DNA from: Paenibacillus sp. OVF10
GTDB lineage: Bacteria > Bacillota > Bacilli > Paenibacillales > Paenibacillaceae
Assembly: GCA_022836915.1 (NCBI GenBank)
Contig: CP094668.1
Location: forward strand, 4,836,001 to 4,900,000
Length of the DNA: 64,000 nucleotides
Reading direction: 5' to 3'
Position numbers and translations under genes: made by a program. The notes beneath the pieces were generated by a model. That model was not told where the DNA came from. It saw only the letters and a program-made list of their open reading frames with translations, and did not search any database. Shown piece after piece: positions 16,556 through 26,096 of this stretch (positions are counted from its first letter, which is position 1; every line of letters starts with the position of its first letter).

Positions 16556-18371
16556 GCTGAATCACCCCAGTGTTGCTTCATAAACTGTTCAAATTTCTCG
16601 GCATCCTGTAATGTCATCTGGTCTCGCATATCCACCATGCTTCCAGAGGAGATTGGAGCTGTTGCAACATACACTCCATCTCTGTATTCCACAACATTAC
16701 GAAATGTAAAACCTGCCCTCTCTTCCAAGCTATCACCTTGATTCGCACGAGGAAGACATTCCGTAATACGTTCGATATATCTTCGTCCCTCAGCATCTTT
16801 TTTCATGTGAACATCGAAATTGATGACACTCACAACCTGCTCCTCAGCAATATGCTCATGCTGGAACATACCTGTCTTGAGCAAGGAATTACGGAGGAGA
16901 AAACCAGATCACGGAACGTTTTGGCATGGTGGGTAAACAGGGTGAACAGACTGGCAACCTGAGACATTTGAATCATCCACGCTGCCACTTCATCACTCGC
17001 AACCTCACCAAGAATATTGACAGTACCATCCGTTTTTTTCTGCAAATCAAGTCCTTGTTGACCTGAAATGTGTTCGGTCTCTCGGAAACTCAAGATATTA
17101 CGACGGCTATAGATCCGTCTTAATTGAAGCTCAAACGCCATCTCCTGCACCCGAAGGGTGTACGATGCATAGATGTGTTTCACCATAGCCATAAGCAACG
17201 TCGTTTTACCAGAACCTTGCGCCCCGGTGACTGCTGTAATCCGGCTTCCTTTCATCAGATATTGAAGCAGTGTGATTGGCAAATTTGCGTTGTTACCCGT
17301 AATCAACTGTTCAAGTGAAGCATTCGGAATATCGAACTTCCGGACAAAGAACGCCCATGATTCTGCAAAAGGAGGACGAACAACTACGACACGAGAGCCG
17401 TCTTTCATCTCATTCACCTTGTATCCACTTGCTTCCGACAACTGTCCGGGATAATTGTATTTGTATATATTCTGGCATACCCTTTTCAGTTCACGGATGC
17501 TGCCGAATGAAAGAAAGGATAGATGAATGGACTTACCTTTATAGAAAATCCAGACACTTTCCATGCCGCTAAGCGGTTCTTCATGTTCATCATCCTCCAG
17601 TCCTTGATCCAGCAAATCATTCCATGATGCCGGTTTTTGAAGCCCCATATTATGAACAGCATCAAGCATACCGCTGACACCACCACTAACGCCATCAATA
17701 CGTTGGTCCCTTATCTCATCAACAACCGAGAACCCTTTGTAATGTTGGTAGATACGCTGCACGATGATATCTATCTTTTCTCTGAATCCAAGCTCTCGAT
17801 ATTCGCACTCGAAAACATAGTGAATGTCTTCCTCGGATATATAATAACTTCCTCCGTCGTCCGTACCATCCTCCATTCTCAGCCTTCCCAGATCGTAGGT
17901 ATCAATCAATCGGGAAAGTGCATCCACACCGAATTGCTGTCGGTTCAGATAAAACACAATTTCGAATCGGTCCTGGATCGTCAACAAATCTGGTTCTGCA
18001 AACAAAATAATTTCATCTACATTTGATTTGTTCAGCCCTATGCTTCGGGTCAGCAAATCCCCTATCAGATTTTTGACATACGTTTTGTCGCTGATACTGC
18101 CTGAGACACAGCCCTTCAGTGCTTTTCTCATCTCGGCACGTTGATTGATTCTTCGACGATATTCTTCTTCATGCAGACCCGCATCCGCGAGCTGACTATG
18201 ACTAAGCTCATGAAGTGAGTTCTTCACCTTCTCAATCAACATGTCAATCGTGAATGATTCCTGTTCAGGAACACGAGCATTCTTTTCACGCAGAAACGTT
18301 TTATACTTGAACCAGATATAAGTCAGACACAGAATCAAAATTAAACTTATCCATATGGTATTCCAGAGCAT
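16552..18371 (-). CDS. CpaF/TadA-like secretion ATPase with N-terminal membrane segment (frame break)
   Basis: Hexameric ATPase expected to power pilus assembly. The repaired protein is about 606 residues: an N-terminal hydrophobic segment (IWISLILILCLTYIWF, residues 6-21), a CpaF N-terminal domain, Walker A GAQGSGKTTL near residue 365, and a RecA-like core with LGEVASDEVAAWM as the Walker B/His region. The frame breaks near 16896 in CTCCTCC; one more C joins DLVFS to LRNSLLKTGMFQHEH, giving the expected C-terminus. The membrane anchor is unusual for this normally soluble family. It starts 8 bases after the upstream ParA-like gene. Confidence 0.82.
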
Positions 18372-18378
18372 CGGAGGT

Positions 18379-19209
18379 TCAGGCTCCCCTTTCCAGCCTC
18401 TTCAGAACTGTGCGCATACCTGCACCGTCCATAATCAGGCGAGCGAGTTCGCTCATGCTTGCAGTAAAGCTCCCTTTACGAATATCCTTATCCTCAGTCA
18501 AACTTTCCAACTGCAAGTACCTAGCGACATCTCGCCGATTCATTGCATCCAGGTATCCGGTTGTGTACGGGATCGCAGATATCGTGCCTTTGTATTTGAA
18601 CTGGCGCCGAATATTGGAAAGCGTTGCACGGGAATGCAAATCGTATTTGTTAATGACAACATGTATATTCTTATTGTTCATTCGTTCTGGCAGGATCTCT
18701 TCAAAGAACAACTCCAGATTTCGCATATTTTGATCGAGATTAATTACAACATAGTCCGCCTGTTGCAGCTTGAGCTGTGAATCAACACCAGCATGATCCG
18801 CATCCAGAAGAACCAGATCATAATACTCGTTAGCTACATTTAGCAGCTTTTTGACAGTCTCACCATGTTCCTGCGGGGAACGTTCCATCTCATCCATTCT
18901 TCCGGTTAGGAAATCAAGTCTTTCCTTAAGAAGTGGCTTGGTATAATCCCTGAGATTGTGCTTATTCAGACTTCCGCTCGAATGCAGCCGTTCAATCGCA
19001 TCCCAGCCACCCTCTTCGAAGGAGAACATAAAGTCCGCTGAATCCGTATCTTTGGATGGTAGAGCCGCTTCTGTGCCAGTTCCGGCAAGGCCTGTATTAA
19101 CAAGTAACACTCTTGTCCTGTAGTGAAGTGCCATCGCATAAGCACTAATTAATGTGCTTGAAGTGCAACCCGTTCCTGCAAAAGGGCTCCAAAATGTAAT
19201 GGTGCTCAT
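18379..19209 (-). CDS. TadZ/CpaE-like ParA-family protein, degenerate P-loop
   Basis: 276-residue MinD/ParA-fold protein. The N-terminus reads ITFWSPFAGTGCTSSTL, the position of Walker A but with Cys-Thr where ParA has Lys-Thr, as in TadZ/CpaE proteins that localise the pilus machine. Later motifs are YYDLVLLDADHAGVD (Walker B-like, near residue 135) and VVINKYD. Overlaps the preceding gene by ATGA at 19206-19209 and is followed after 7 bases by the CpaF gene. Role in positioning or regulating the secretion ATPase is inferred from family and context. Confidence 0.78.
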   Translation of the reverse strand: MSTITFWSPFAGTGCTSSTLISAYAMALHYRTRVLLVNTGLAGTGTEAALPSKDTDSADFMFSFEEGGWDAIERLHSSGSLNKHNLRDYTKPLLKERLDFLTGRMDEMERSPQEHGETVKKLLNVANEYYDLVLLDADHAGVDSQLKLQQADYVVINLDQNMRNLELFFEEILPERMNNKNIHVVINKYDLHSRATLSNIRRQFKYKGTISAIPYTTGYLDAMNRRDVARYLQLESLTEDKDIRKGSFTASMSELARLIMDGAGMRTVLKRLERGA

Positions 19210-19919
19210 GCTCTCATCCTCTCTGCTTCTTTCACCGCACGGCGACTACGGACACTTTCCCAACCTGTTAACTGTTGGACCACACGACACAACGATTTTT
19301 TGTAGTTTCGTGACAAAGGTCCCAGATGAACTCGGCGATGATGCTCATTCTCAAGCTTAACCGCCGCTGTTAACTCATCCCATGGAAGCACTAAGGATTC
19401 ACCTGTCCATACAAACGGACTGCCCTCCAGATACGCCCACAGATAACGAGCTTCAAGCTTGCAGTCAACCCCGTTAATGAAGAGCCTTTGAAATGACAGA
19501 TCAACAGGCAAAGATTGTTCTTCAAGCAACCGCTTCAACCATCCCTTGCCACGTTCCAGATTGTAACGCTCATAATCACTCACCCAGACTCTTACATCAG
19601 CGGTTAGCCAGAGACTACGGGAAGCAAAGTGTGAGGTCTCCATGTCATATAACACATAGTCATAACTGTCCAATCGCTCTCCATTTACTTCAAGATGATT
19701 CTCTACAGCTGCTGAAGTGACAAAATGACAAGCGATATCAAATCCTTCAAATTCCGTAATTCGCAAAGACTGCTGACTGTCACCTACACCGTACCCATAC
19801 TTCTGTTGTAAGGTTCCATCTACGAGCAAGACCTTGTTGCCTGTCGAAGCCAGTATCTTGCAAAGATACAACATCAGATCATTCTTCTCACATAAACCCG
19901 CAAAGATCCATGTATGCAT
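19206..19919 (-). CDS. ParA-fold protein without recognisable P-loop
   Basis: 237-residue protein that reads like a second ParA/CpaE relative: LASTGNKVLLVDGTLQQKYG near residues 24-43 corresponds to the strand after the P-loop, and YDYVLYDMET near residue 88 to Walker B, yet the expected nucleotide-binding loop (MHTWIFAGLCEKNDLM) lacks glycines and Lys. It is therefore probably a non-ATPase partner of the adjacent TadZ-like protein; this is inference. The start at 19919 follows AAAGGGTG. Its stop overlaps the next start. A 75-base gap separates it from the CpaB-like gene. Confidence 0.65.
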   Translation of the reverse strand: MHTWIFAGLCEKNDLMLYLCKILASTGNKVLLVDGTLQQKYGYGVGDSQQSLRITEFEGFDIACHFVTSAAVENHLEVNGERLDSYDYVLYDMETSHFASRSLWLTADVRVWVSDYERYNLERGKGWLKRLLEEQSLPVDLSFQRLFINGVDCKLEARYLWAYLEGSPFVWTGESLVLPWDELTAAVKLENEHHRRVHLGPLSRNYKKSLCRVVQQLTGWESVRSRRAVKEAERMRA

Positions 19920-19994
19920 AGATGTTACACCCTTTCTATTTCTTTAAACCTCTGTTATCTGAATTATTTTAATGTGAAAACCTTAGATTAATCT

Positions 19995-21014
19995 CTACTC
20001 TCCACCCGTTAGCAAACTCTGCTGTTCTGTTTGTGAAGCTTCAGCAGGATTATTTACGCTTCCAGAATTAGCTCCTGCCCCGTTTCCTGAACCATCATTC
20101 CACATCACTCCATCCGACGTTGCCGGATTATTGGCTGATGGACGACTGTTATAGGTAACTGAGGATTGTGCCACATCCTGTTCCACTCCTTTTGACGGTG
20201 CTGTCACGGAGGCGGCCAGTGAACTTTCAAGCGAACTTCGCACCTGTCTGGATAACTCCTGTTCGGCTCGTCGAACAATATTCGGATCACTTTCCAGCAG
20301 TTTTAACACTTCTGAATTGGCAGGATACGTCGCGATTGCAGGTGTCTGAAACTGTGGTTCTACATAGGTTAAGGCATAGATTGAAGCTTTATGTAAATAG
20401 GCATCTACAATTGCACTTGAGAGTGACAGAATCTCTTCCTCCGTCATCGTAATCCATAAGGTAGCTGCATTGAGTCGTTCCACTTTCTTCTTCGATAAAA
20501 GAACATAGTCTTGTCCGGTAGGGAATTGGATACGAACATCAATAATATCTCCCTTAACAAGTGAGGACGGCAGTAATACAACTTGCAGCTCTCGATTTCT
20601 TAAATCGGGCGGAGCCGGTGCATCCTCATACACCATCTCGGTGGTAATGGCTGTTCCTTTTTTCAACTCTATTTTGGCCACTTGGCCTTCCATCTGCTTG
20701 GTACTGGACCAGAGATTTCGCGGTGCTTGTGCATCCGGAACAGCAATGAGCTTCAGATCCTCCGGTAATATCGGTTCACCTGCTTCAATATCCCGAATCG
20801 TAACCCATCCTTGTGCTCCCGAATCCCATTGTTGCTTTAATTCAGCTTCCTTTTCCTCATATGCCGATAAATACCGGGCTTCTACGGCTGACCTGACATC
20901 CCCCATCGTTTTGACATTGTAGATAACATATCCTCCGAACACCAACCCTACAGCTCCTGCTCCGATAAGTCCGGCATAGATCAGTTGACGGCTTTGTTTT
21001 CTTAATTTAGACAA
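19995..21014 (-). CDS. CpaB/RcpC-like SAF-domain pilus assembly protein, TTG start
   Basis: Protein of about 339 residues with one N-terminal membrane helix (LIYAGLIGAGAVGLVFGGYVIY) and a SAF domain (VTIRDIEAGEPILPEDL, then KGTAITTEMVY), matching the CpaB/RcpC family that supports Flp pilus assembly. The C-terminal 100 residues are Ser/Asn/Gln-rich and probably disordered. TTG 21014 is preferred because AAAGGAG is placed 7-8 bases upstream; the ATG at 21047 overlaps the stop of the kinase gene and lacks a good Shine-Dalgarno. It is the second gene of the operon. Confidence 0.8.
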   Translation of the reverse strand: MSKLRKQSRQLIYAGLIGAGAVGLVFGGYVIYNVKTMGDVRSAVEARYLSAYEEKEAELKQQWDSGAQGWVTIRDIEAGEPILPEDLKLIAVPDAQAPRNLWSSTKQMEGQVAKIELKKGTAITTEMVYEDAPAPPDLRNRELQVVLLPSSLVKGDIIDVRIQFPTGQDYVLLSKKKVERLNAATLWITMTEEEILSLSSAIVDAYLHKASIYALTYVEPQFQTPAIATYPANSEVLKLLESDPNIVRRAEQELSRQVRSSLESSLAASVTAPSKGVEQDVAQSSVTYNSRPSANNPATSDGVMWNDGSGNGAGANSGSVNNPAEASQTEQQSLLTGGE

Positions 21015-21039
21015 AAAGGCTCTCCTTTCGTAATCTCTT

Positions 21040-22517
21040 CTAATCATGTACTTTCTTTCGTGAAAAGAATGACCGTTTCTTGGGTTGTTGTGCCATCATA
21101 TGCGTTAAAATATGAGAAAACACTTTATCCATCTGTCCATCCTTGTCAAAAGGATCAATATGTAACGGCAGACTATATACACTCGATGTATCCAGAGCTT
21201 TACGAATTCGCTGAACTGCTTCACTTGCTGCCAGAGGCAGACAATATATCCATTTCTCTTGTGGATACCGATGATGTGATCGAACAAAAGCGCCAATCTC
21301 CGCCTGTCGCCATTCGGCACCTGAGCCTATCACAATCGGCAGATCTGCACGCAGGAATTCTTCCAGCCGGTTCTGGTCCTGACCACTACCGAGATCCATC
21401 ACGATGAATTGATAACTCCCCCAAGCAAAGACAAAATATCCGCTCGCCCGGATTGTTTCCAATAATGCACACCATCCACTGCAAACTGTCTGCCTGCTGG
21501 CACCGGTTTACCCGCTTGAGCGATTTGTTGAATTCTTGCAAAGGATTGAGAGCGAGGTGACATTTCAATAACAGCTACTTTGAAGTTTTGCCTTTCGAGA
21601 TAATGACTGATAGCTATAGCCGTGTGGGTAACCCCTACACCAGATGAAGCACCAGTCAAGGCAATAACTCTTGTTCCGCCATTCAAGGTCATGGTTGCAT
21701 CTCCACCAGGCGTTATTCCACCGGGTATTCGGAGCAGTTCCTTTCGCACCTCATCGGCAGATTGGAATCGCTCCTCGGCATTATATCTTAACAATCTTCT
21801 TGCCACAGGGATGTACGTCCGTGGAACATCGCTCCGGATAGAACTTTCCACACCCTGAATCCATTCCGTATAGGCCCCACTTGTCATAAGATACAGCAGC
21901 AATGCTCCGAGTCCATATAGATCTGAACGCGCATCGGTCTGACCCGAGCCATATTGTTCTGGAGCGGCGAAACCAGCAGTTCCCAACTTGACGGTATCTT
22001 CGGCACTTTGCGGTTTGTAACTTCTGGCGATGCCAAAATCGATTAATCTTACTTCATGTTCCGGAGTGATCATGATGTTTGATGGTTTCAGATCCCTATA
22101 GATCACAGGTGGATTCAGATTATGCAAATAACTCAACACATCGAGCAATTGAAGTACAAGCTCCGTCAACTGCTCCATCGGGATCTTCCCACGACACTGC
22201 TTGAAATACTCACTGAGCGTTAACCCGTCGATGTATTCCATCACCAAGTACGTGTACCCATCTTCATCCGGGACAAAAAAATCAACAATTTGCGGCAATC
22301 TTGGATGGCGAAGTGATGTCAGAAGAGCGGCCTCCGTCTCCATACTGCCTTCATATGGCATAATCGTTACGCTTTCTTTAATTGCCCATATCTTGCCCGG
22401 CAACTTGAGATCCTCCGCCTCGTATACATGGCTCATTCCGCCTGTTCCCAGAATGGATACGATACGATATCTACCTCCCAGCAGGCTTCCGCGTTCCAGC
22501 CTGGCCGGATGTCTCAT
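21040..22517 (-). CDS. Ser/Thr protein kinase fused to TadZ/ParA-like domain (frame break)
   Basis: First gene of the Tad-like operon. Residues about 14-265 form a Hanks-type kinase: glycine loop LGTGGMSHVYEAED, catalytic loop VIYRDLKPSN (Tyr replaces the usual His of HRD), IDFGIAR, and GTAGFAAPEQY. From about residue 300 a MinD/TadZ-like domain follows (ALTGASSGVGVTHTAIAIS), lacking the Walker Lys. There is no transmembrane or PASTA region. The frame breaks in the C5 run 21418-21422; a sixth base gives LLGGSYQFIVMDLGSG and a product of about 492 residues. ATG 22517 follows AAGGAGGAATTGAT. Substrates are unknown; pilus proteins of the same operon are candidates. Confidence 0.82.
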
Positions 22518-22542
22518 ATCAATTCCTCCTTCATTACACAAC

Positions 22543-22613
22543 AAAAAAGGGAAAGCTTCACCGAAGTAGAACAGACCGGATATCCGGTTTCGTTCACTTC
22601 GGGATGCTTTCCT
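22543..22613 (-). terminator. Terminator-like leader hairpin upstream of the kinase gene
   Basis: Three stacked helices on the minus strand: GGAAAGC/GCTTTCC (22612-22606 with 22556-22550), CCGAAGT/ACTTCGG (22602-22596 with 22567-22561), and the inner palindrome ACCGGATATCCGGT (22588-22575). Six T's follow (22548-22543), then the Shine-Dalgarno and ATG of the kinase only 25 bases further on. It may terminate the upstream methyltransferase transcript, act as an attenuator for the promoter at 22642-22671, or both. Confidence 0.7.
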
Positions 22614-22641
22614 CAGGTTTGTTATGGTTAATATTGGTATC

Positions 22642-22671
22642 ATTATAGTACAGGCAGGAATAGATTGTAAA
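22642..22671 (-). promoter_or_regulatory. Candidate promoter of the Tad-like operon
   Basis: TTTACA (22671-22666), an 18-base spacer and a perfect TATAAT (22647-22642) on the minus strand. Transcripts would start near 22635 and include the terminator-like hairpin before the kinase gene. Confidence 0.6.
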
Positions 22672-22743
22672 GCACAAAATTTAATGAGCTTAATCGAATC
22701 AATTTCATAATGCCTTTAGCTGCTTTAATCAAGGCTAGATCTC

Positions 22744-23792
22744 TTAATATTTGACCATATAAAGTGTAATCTCTTCCCGGTTATGGAACAACTGCTTGGA
22801 ACGTTGAATCTGCATCCGCGAACGCTCAAACGTATCAATCACATCTTTAATGAGTGCGAGCGGCTTTTTATGCAATAACTTCACGGTAACAATCGCTGTT
22901 CCCCGGGTTGCAGACTATATAGAAGGTCTGATACAAGTCGGCTCATCAGCTTGGGACTCCAACTCATATCACATACGAGCAGGTCGAATTCTCCTTCGCG
23001 GAAACGAACATCCCCTGCGTTTTTCTTCAAGAAAGTCAGTTTTGGTGATGCCAGCAGCGTTGCATCCATCTTCGCCGGATCTACCGCCGTAACTTCAAGC
23101 CCACGTTCAAGCAGGAACGAGGTCCATCCACCTGGTGCTGCACCAATATCAAGTGCTTTATGAAATGAAGTAAAGTCAATGCCAAACGTCTGCTCGGCTT
23201 CAAGCAATTTGAACTTAGCACGCGAAATCTGTCCATCTTCTTTTTGAAAACGTACGGCTCCCCCGCTCCAGTCTGACAGGTTCTGTTCAGGTCTGGATAC
23301 GCCAGCATACAACATATCATTCGCAGCAAATACGGAAATGACATATTCAGCATCACGTACAACCCATTCACAGCCTAGTTCATCCAGCTTTTCTGTCAGC
23401 AATTGCTTCAATGAGGCCGCATTTTCTTGCCAAAAGGACCCTTCTGTCTTCCGTACCTGCAGCACGACAGGGGTACCAGTCAGTTCCTTATGATTCAGCA
23501 CAAATGCAATCAATTTCTCGATAGATTGTTCCGAATCTTCTGTATTCTCCTGAAACTGAACAGGTTGAATATGACGTAAAAACGTTGGATACTCTGCCCA
23601 CAGCTTATCTGCAACTTCTTCCTCCGCTACAGGCAGACCCGCAAGCAATATTTCTCCTGGTACGAGTACCGTGCTCTTCACCGCACCAAACGTACGACGC
23701 AACTCTTCCTGAGCATAAGGGGCAAAGCCATGATTGGCCGTGCAGATAAAACGGGAGAAGTTGCCTTCTTCCCAAGACGATTGTGTACTCAA
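22744..23792 (-). CDS. RlmM-like rRNA 2'-O-methyltransferase (frame break)
   Basis: SAM-dependent methyltransferase with an RNA-binding N-terminal half (FICTANHGFAPYAQEELRR) and an FtsJ-type Rossmann domain: DIGAAPGGWTSFLLERG near residue 218 and LLVCDMSWSP near 270. The frame breaks at the C4 run 22901-22904; one more base converts the ending QPGEQRLLP into QPGGTAIVTVKLLHKKPL and extends the protein to about 349 residues, ending LYMVKY. It resembles RlmM (23S rRNA C2498) by architecture; the exact target is not provable here. It lies 6 bases downstream of the ABC ATPase gene. Confidence 0.82.
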
Positions 23793-23798
23793 ATTGTG

Positions 23799-24577
23799 TT
23801 ACCCTCCAGAACGTACGCGTATCCACGGACGACCATTATCCCACTGGATATCGACCGGTACATCGTACGTATGCTTAATTGTATCTTGTGTCAAAACTTC
23901 ATGCTTGGGGCCAGCTGCCGCAATACGTCCATCGCGGATCAAGGCCACATGCGTAAATAAAGGTACGATCTCTTCAACATGATGTGTTACATACACAACT
24001 GTAATGTTACGCTGGCGCAGACGATCAATCTCAGCCAGCATTTTCTCACGTTCATATAAGTCTAGTCCGGCACATGGCTCGTCCATAATCAGCAATTTTG
24101 GCTCAGCCATTAATGAACGAGCAAGCATGACTTTTTACGCTCCCCTTGGGATAACGTTCCAAGCGGGTTGTTGGCCAAGTTGGCAAAGCCCATGTCATCT
24201 AACAAACTCATTGCCTTTGCTTTTACTTCATCAGGAATTGTCTGATAAAAACGCAAAAAAGCATAAGCTCCTGTAGCGACGACCTCCCATACCGGATCTC
24301 TGGGTGTGAGTTTCTCAATCAACGTTTGGCTGATATAACCGATTTCCTTACGTACTTCCCTGACGTCACATTGTCCATACAAATTACCGAGTACTTCAAT
24401 GCGTCCCTGGCTTGGAAACATATATCCGTTCATCATTTCCAGCAACGTTGTTTTGCCAGAACCATTCCGACCCAGAATAACCCAATGTTGGCCTTGTTCG
24501 ATGCACAAATGTACGTCATCCAAGATTTGATTCTCTTCTCGTCGAAGTGAGACATGTTCCATCGAGATTATACTCAT
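23799..24577 (-). CDS. ABC transporter ATP-binding protein, YlmA-like (frame break)
   Basis: Single ABC ATPase cassette, about 259 residues after repair. Walker A GRNGSGKTT near residue 36, signature LSQGERKK near 145, Walker B LLIMDEPCAGLD and the switch His in VTHHVEE. The frame breaks at the T5 run 24132-24136 exactly after the signature; six bases restore GERKKVMLARSLMAEPK. No permease gene is adjacent, so the partner and substrate are unknown. It overlaps the thioredoxin-like gene by four bases (24574-24577), suggesting co-expression. Confidence 0.85.
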
Positions 24578-24891
24578 TTCAGCACCGCCTTCCGGATCTC
24601 CGAGAGTAAATGCTCCACAGAGCTCATCCGATAAACCATTTTTGGAACATCTTGCTGGCCATCAAACAGCATCACTGCTGGTACGCTTGAAATTTGAAAT
24701 TGTTGCACAAGTTCAGGAATGTCATGGATGTTCATTTCGGATAAAATACCTTCTGGCAGCATGTGCTCCACTACCTCCAACATACGCCGTGCTGCCGCAC
24801 ATGTCCCACATAAAGGGGTATATATAAATACAGCCTGTGGCATGCCTTCCCATACGCCGCGCATTAACATTTTGGATGTAATTGGCTTCAT
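24574..24891 (-). CDS. Thioredoxin-like protein with CGTC active site
   Basis: 105-residue thioredoxin-fold protein without signal peptide. The CxxC motif is Cys28-Gly-Thr-Cys31 (TPLCGTCAAARRM), and the cis-Pro is in ISSVPAVMLFDG. Probably a cytoplasmic dithiol-disulfide oxidoreductase. Overlaps the ABC ATPase start by four bases, and its own start shares one base with the end of the receiver-like gene, so all are one transcription unit. Confidence 0.85.
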   Translation of the reverse strand: MKPITSKMLMRGVWEGMPQAVFIYTPLCGTCAAARRMLEVVEHMLPEGILSEMNIHDIPELVQQFQISSVPAVMLFDGQQDVPKMVYRMSSVEHLLSEIRKAVLK

Positions 24892-25232
24892 TAACGTTCT
24901 TCTCCCGCAGCAACACGCAGCATGACCTCACCCGTCATTGGACCATTATGAATGGTTACCGAATCCGGTTTATTGCTATATAACATCTCGTACATCTGGC
25001 GTTTCCCAAACATACTGGACGTATGCAAATAGATCTCACGCGGAAATAAACCTTCTCGTACAATGGATGCCGCAACCTCTCCGCCATTAGGCGAATCCGG
25101 ACCAAGCTCATAATCCAGAGACAAAATGTCCACGTCACCTTCTCTTAGCAGCATCAGGCACTCTTCTGCATTCGTTGCCAGAACAAACCCTTTCGGACAT
25201 GCCCGATAGTCATCCAAAAAACATGCATACAA
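24891..25232 (-). CDS. Small receiver-like protein (cyclic-phosphate-processing receiver type)
   Basis: 113-residue single-domain protein resembling response-regulator receivers: FLDDYRACPKGF at the start supplies the acidic pair, VDILSLDYELGPDSPNGG the phospho-acceptor-like Asp, and IYLHTSS the Thr/Ser strand. The pattern matches what is known as the cyclic-phosphate processing receiver family, found near RNA or nucleic-acid repair enzymes. No output domain is present. It lies between endonuclease IV and the thioredoxin-like gene. Family identification is from memory of the motif pattern and should be confirmed by profile search. Confidence 0.7.
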   Translation of the reverse strand: MYACFLDDYRACPKGFVLATNAEECLMLLREGDVDILSLDYELGPDSPNGGEVAASIVREGLFPREIYLHTSSMFGKRQMYEMLYSNKPDSVTIHNGPMTGEVMLRVAAGEER

Positions 25233-25247
25233 TCGCTCCTCTCCCCA

Positions 25248-26096
25248 CTATAACCAGGAACGCATGAGCATTATATCATCACGGTGCGTTCCATCTTCGC
25301 CCGTTTCTGTTTCAAGCACAACAACCGCTTTTTGGAACTCAGGCGCAGTTAACAATGCTTTCATTGATTCATTTCCGATATATCCCTGTCCGATTCTCGC
25401 ATGTCTATCCTTACACGAACCAGACGCATATTTGGAATCATTAAAATGTACAGCAGCAACATTATCCCAGTATCCGAGCTTCCTGCCCTTATCAAGCATC
25501 GCAGCTTCGTTGCCTGACGCCCACATACCTGAAGCAAAAGCATGGCATGTGTCAAAACAAAAAGCAATATGCTCCGGATATCGGCTTAATTTGCGAATCT
25601 GTATCATTTCTTCCATTGTCGTGCCCATCGGGCCATGATCACCTGCCTGATTTTCAATCAGCACCTTTGAATGTCCATTCCAATTCTCCAAGGCGGTATC
25701 CAGACAATGAATGAGGTTCTGATAACCCTCCAGCGGATCGTTTGTTTTGATATGTCCAAAATGGACCACCGTCCCAACAGAACCGCAAGCATTCGAAATT
25801 TCAAGATCATTACGAATAGAAGCTATTGTAGCATGAAACCCCGCCTCTCCACGGGTCACGCCCAACGCCGGATTCGTAGGATAGGGTGAATGTGCAATCG
25901 AAGCCAGTCCATGCTGTTCACACCAATCCCTGCACTGCTCAGCATCCTTTAGATCCAGACTTTTCAGGCTGAGACTGCGCGGGTTTTTCGGAAAATACTG
26001 AAACGCCGTTGCCCCCATCTCATACGCTCTCTTGGCTGCCTGAAGAAATCCACCTCTGGTGCTAACATGTGCCCCGATACCGGTTTTAGGCCTCAT
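25248..26096 (-). CDS. nfo: Endonuclease IV (AP endonuclease)
   Basis: Zinc-dependent TIM-barrel AP endonuclease that incises DNA 5' to abasic sites. The 282-residue product starts MRPKTGIGAHVSTRGG and has the family motifs HSPYPTN, VVHFGH (metal His), VLIENQAGD (metal Glu), FCFDTCHAF (Asp/His), VHFNDSK, DRHARIGQG and VLETE. ATG 26096 lies inside the last codons of the glycosylase gene in another frame (11-base overlap). With the given bases both appear joined into one long frame; that fusion is a base-calling artefact (see findings). Both enzymes act in base excision repair. Confidence 0.92.
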   Translation of the reverse strand: MRPKTGIGAHVSTRGGFLQAAKRAYEMGATAFQYFPKNPRSLSLKSLDLKDAEQCRDWCEQHGLASIAHSPYPTNPALGVTRGEAGFHATIASIRNDLEISNACGSVGTVVHFGHIKTNDPLEGYQNLIHCLDTALENWNGHSKVLIENQAGDHGPMGTTMEEMIQIRKLSRYPEHIAFCFDTCHAFASGMWASGNEAAMLDKGRKLGYWDNVAAVHFNDSKYASGSCKDRHARIGQGYIGNESMKALLTAPEFQKAVVVLETETGEDGTHRDDIMLMRSWL

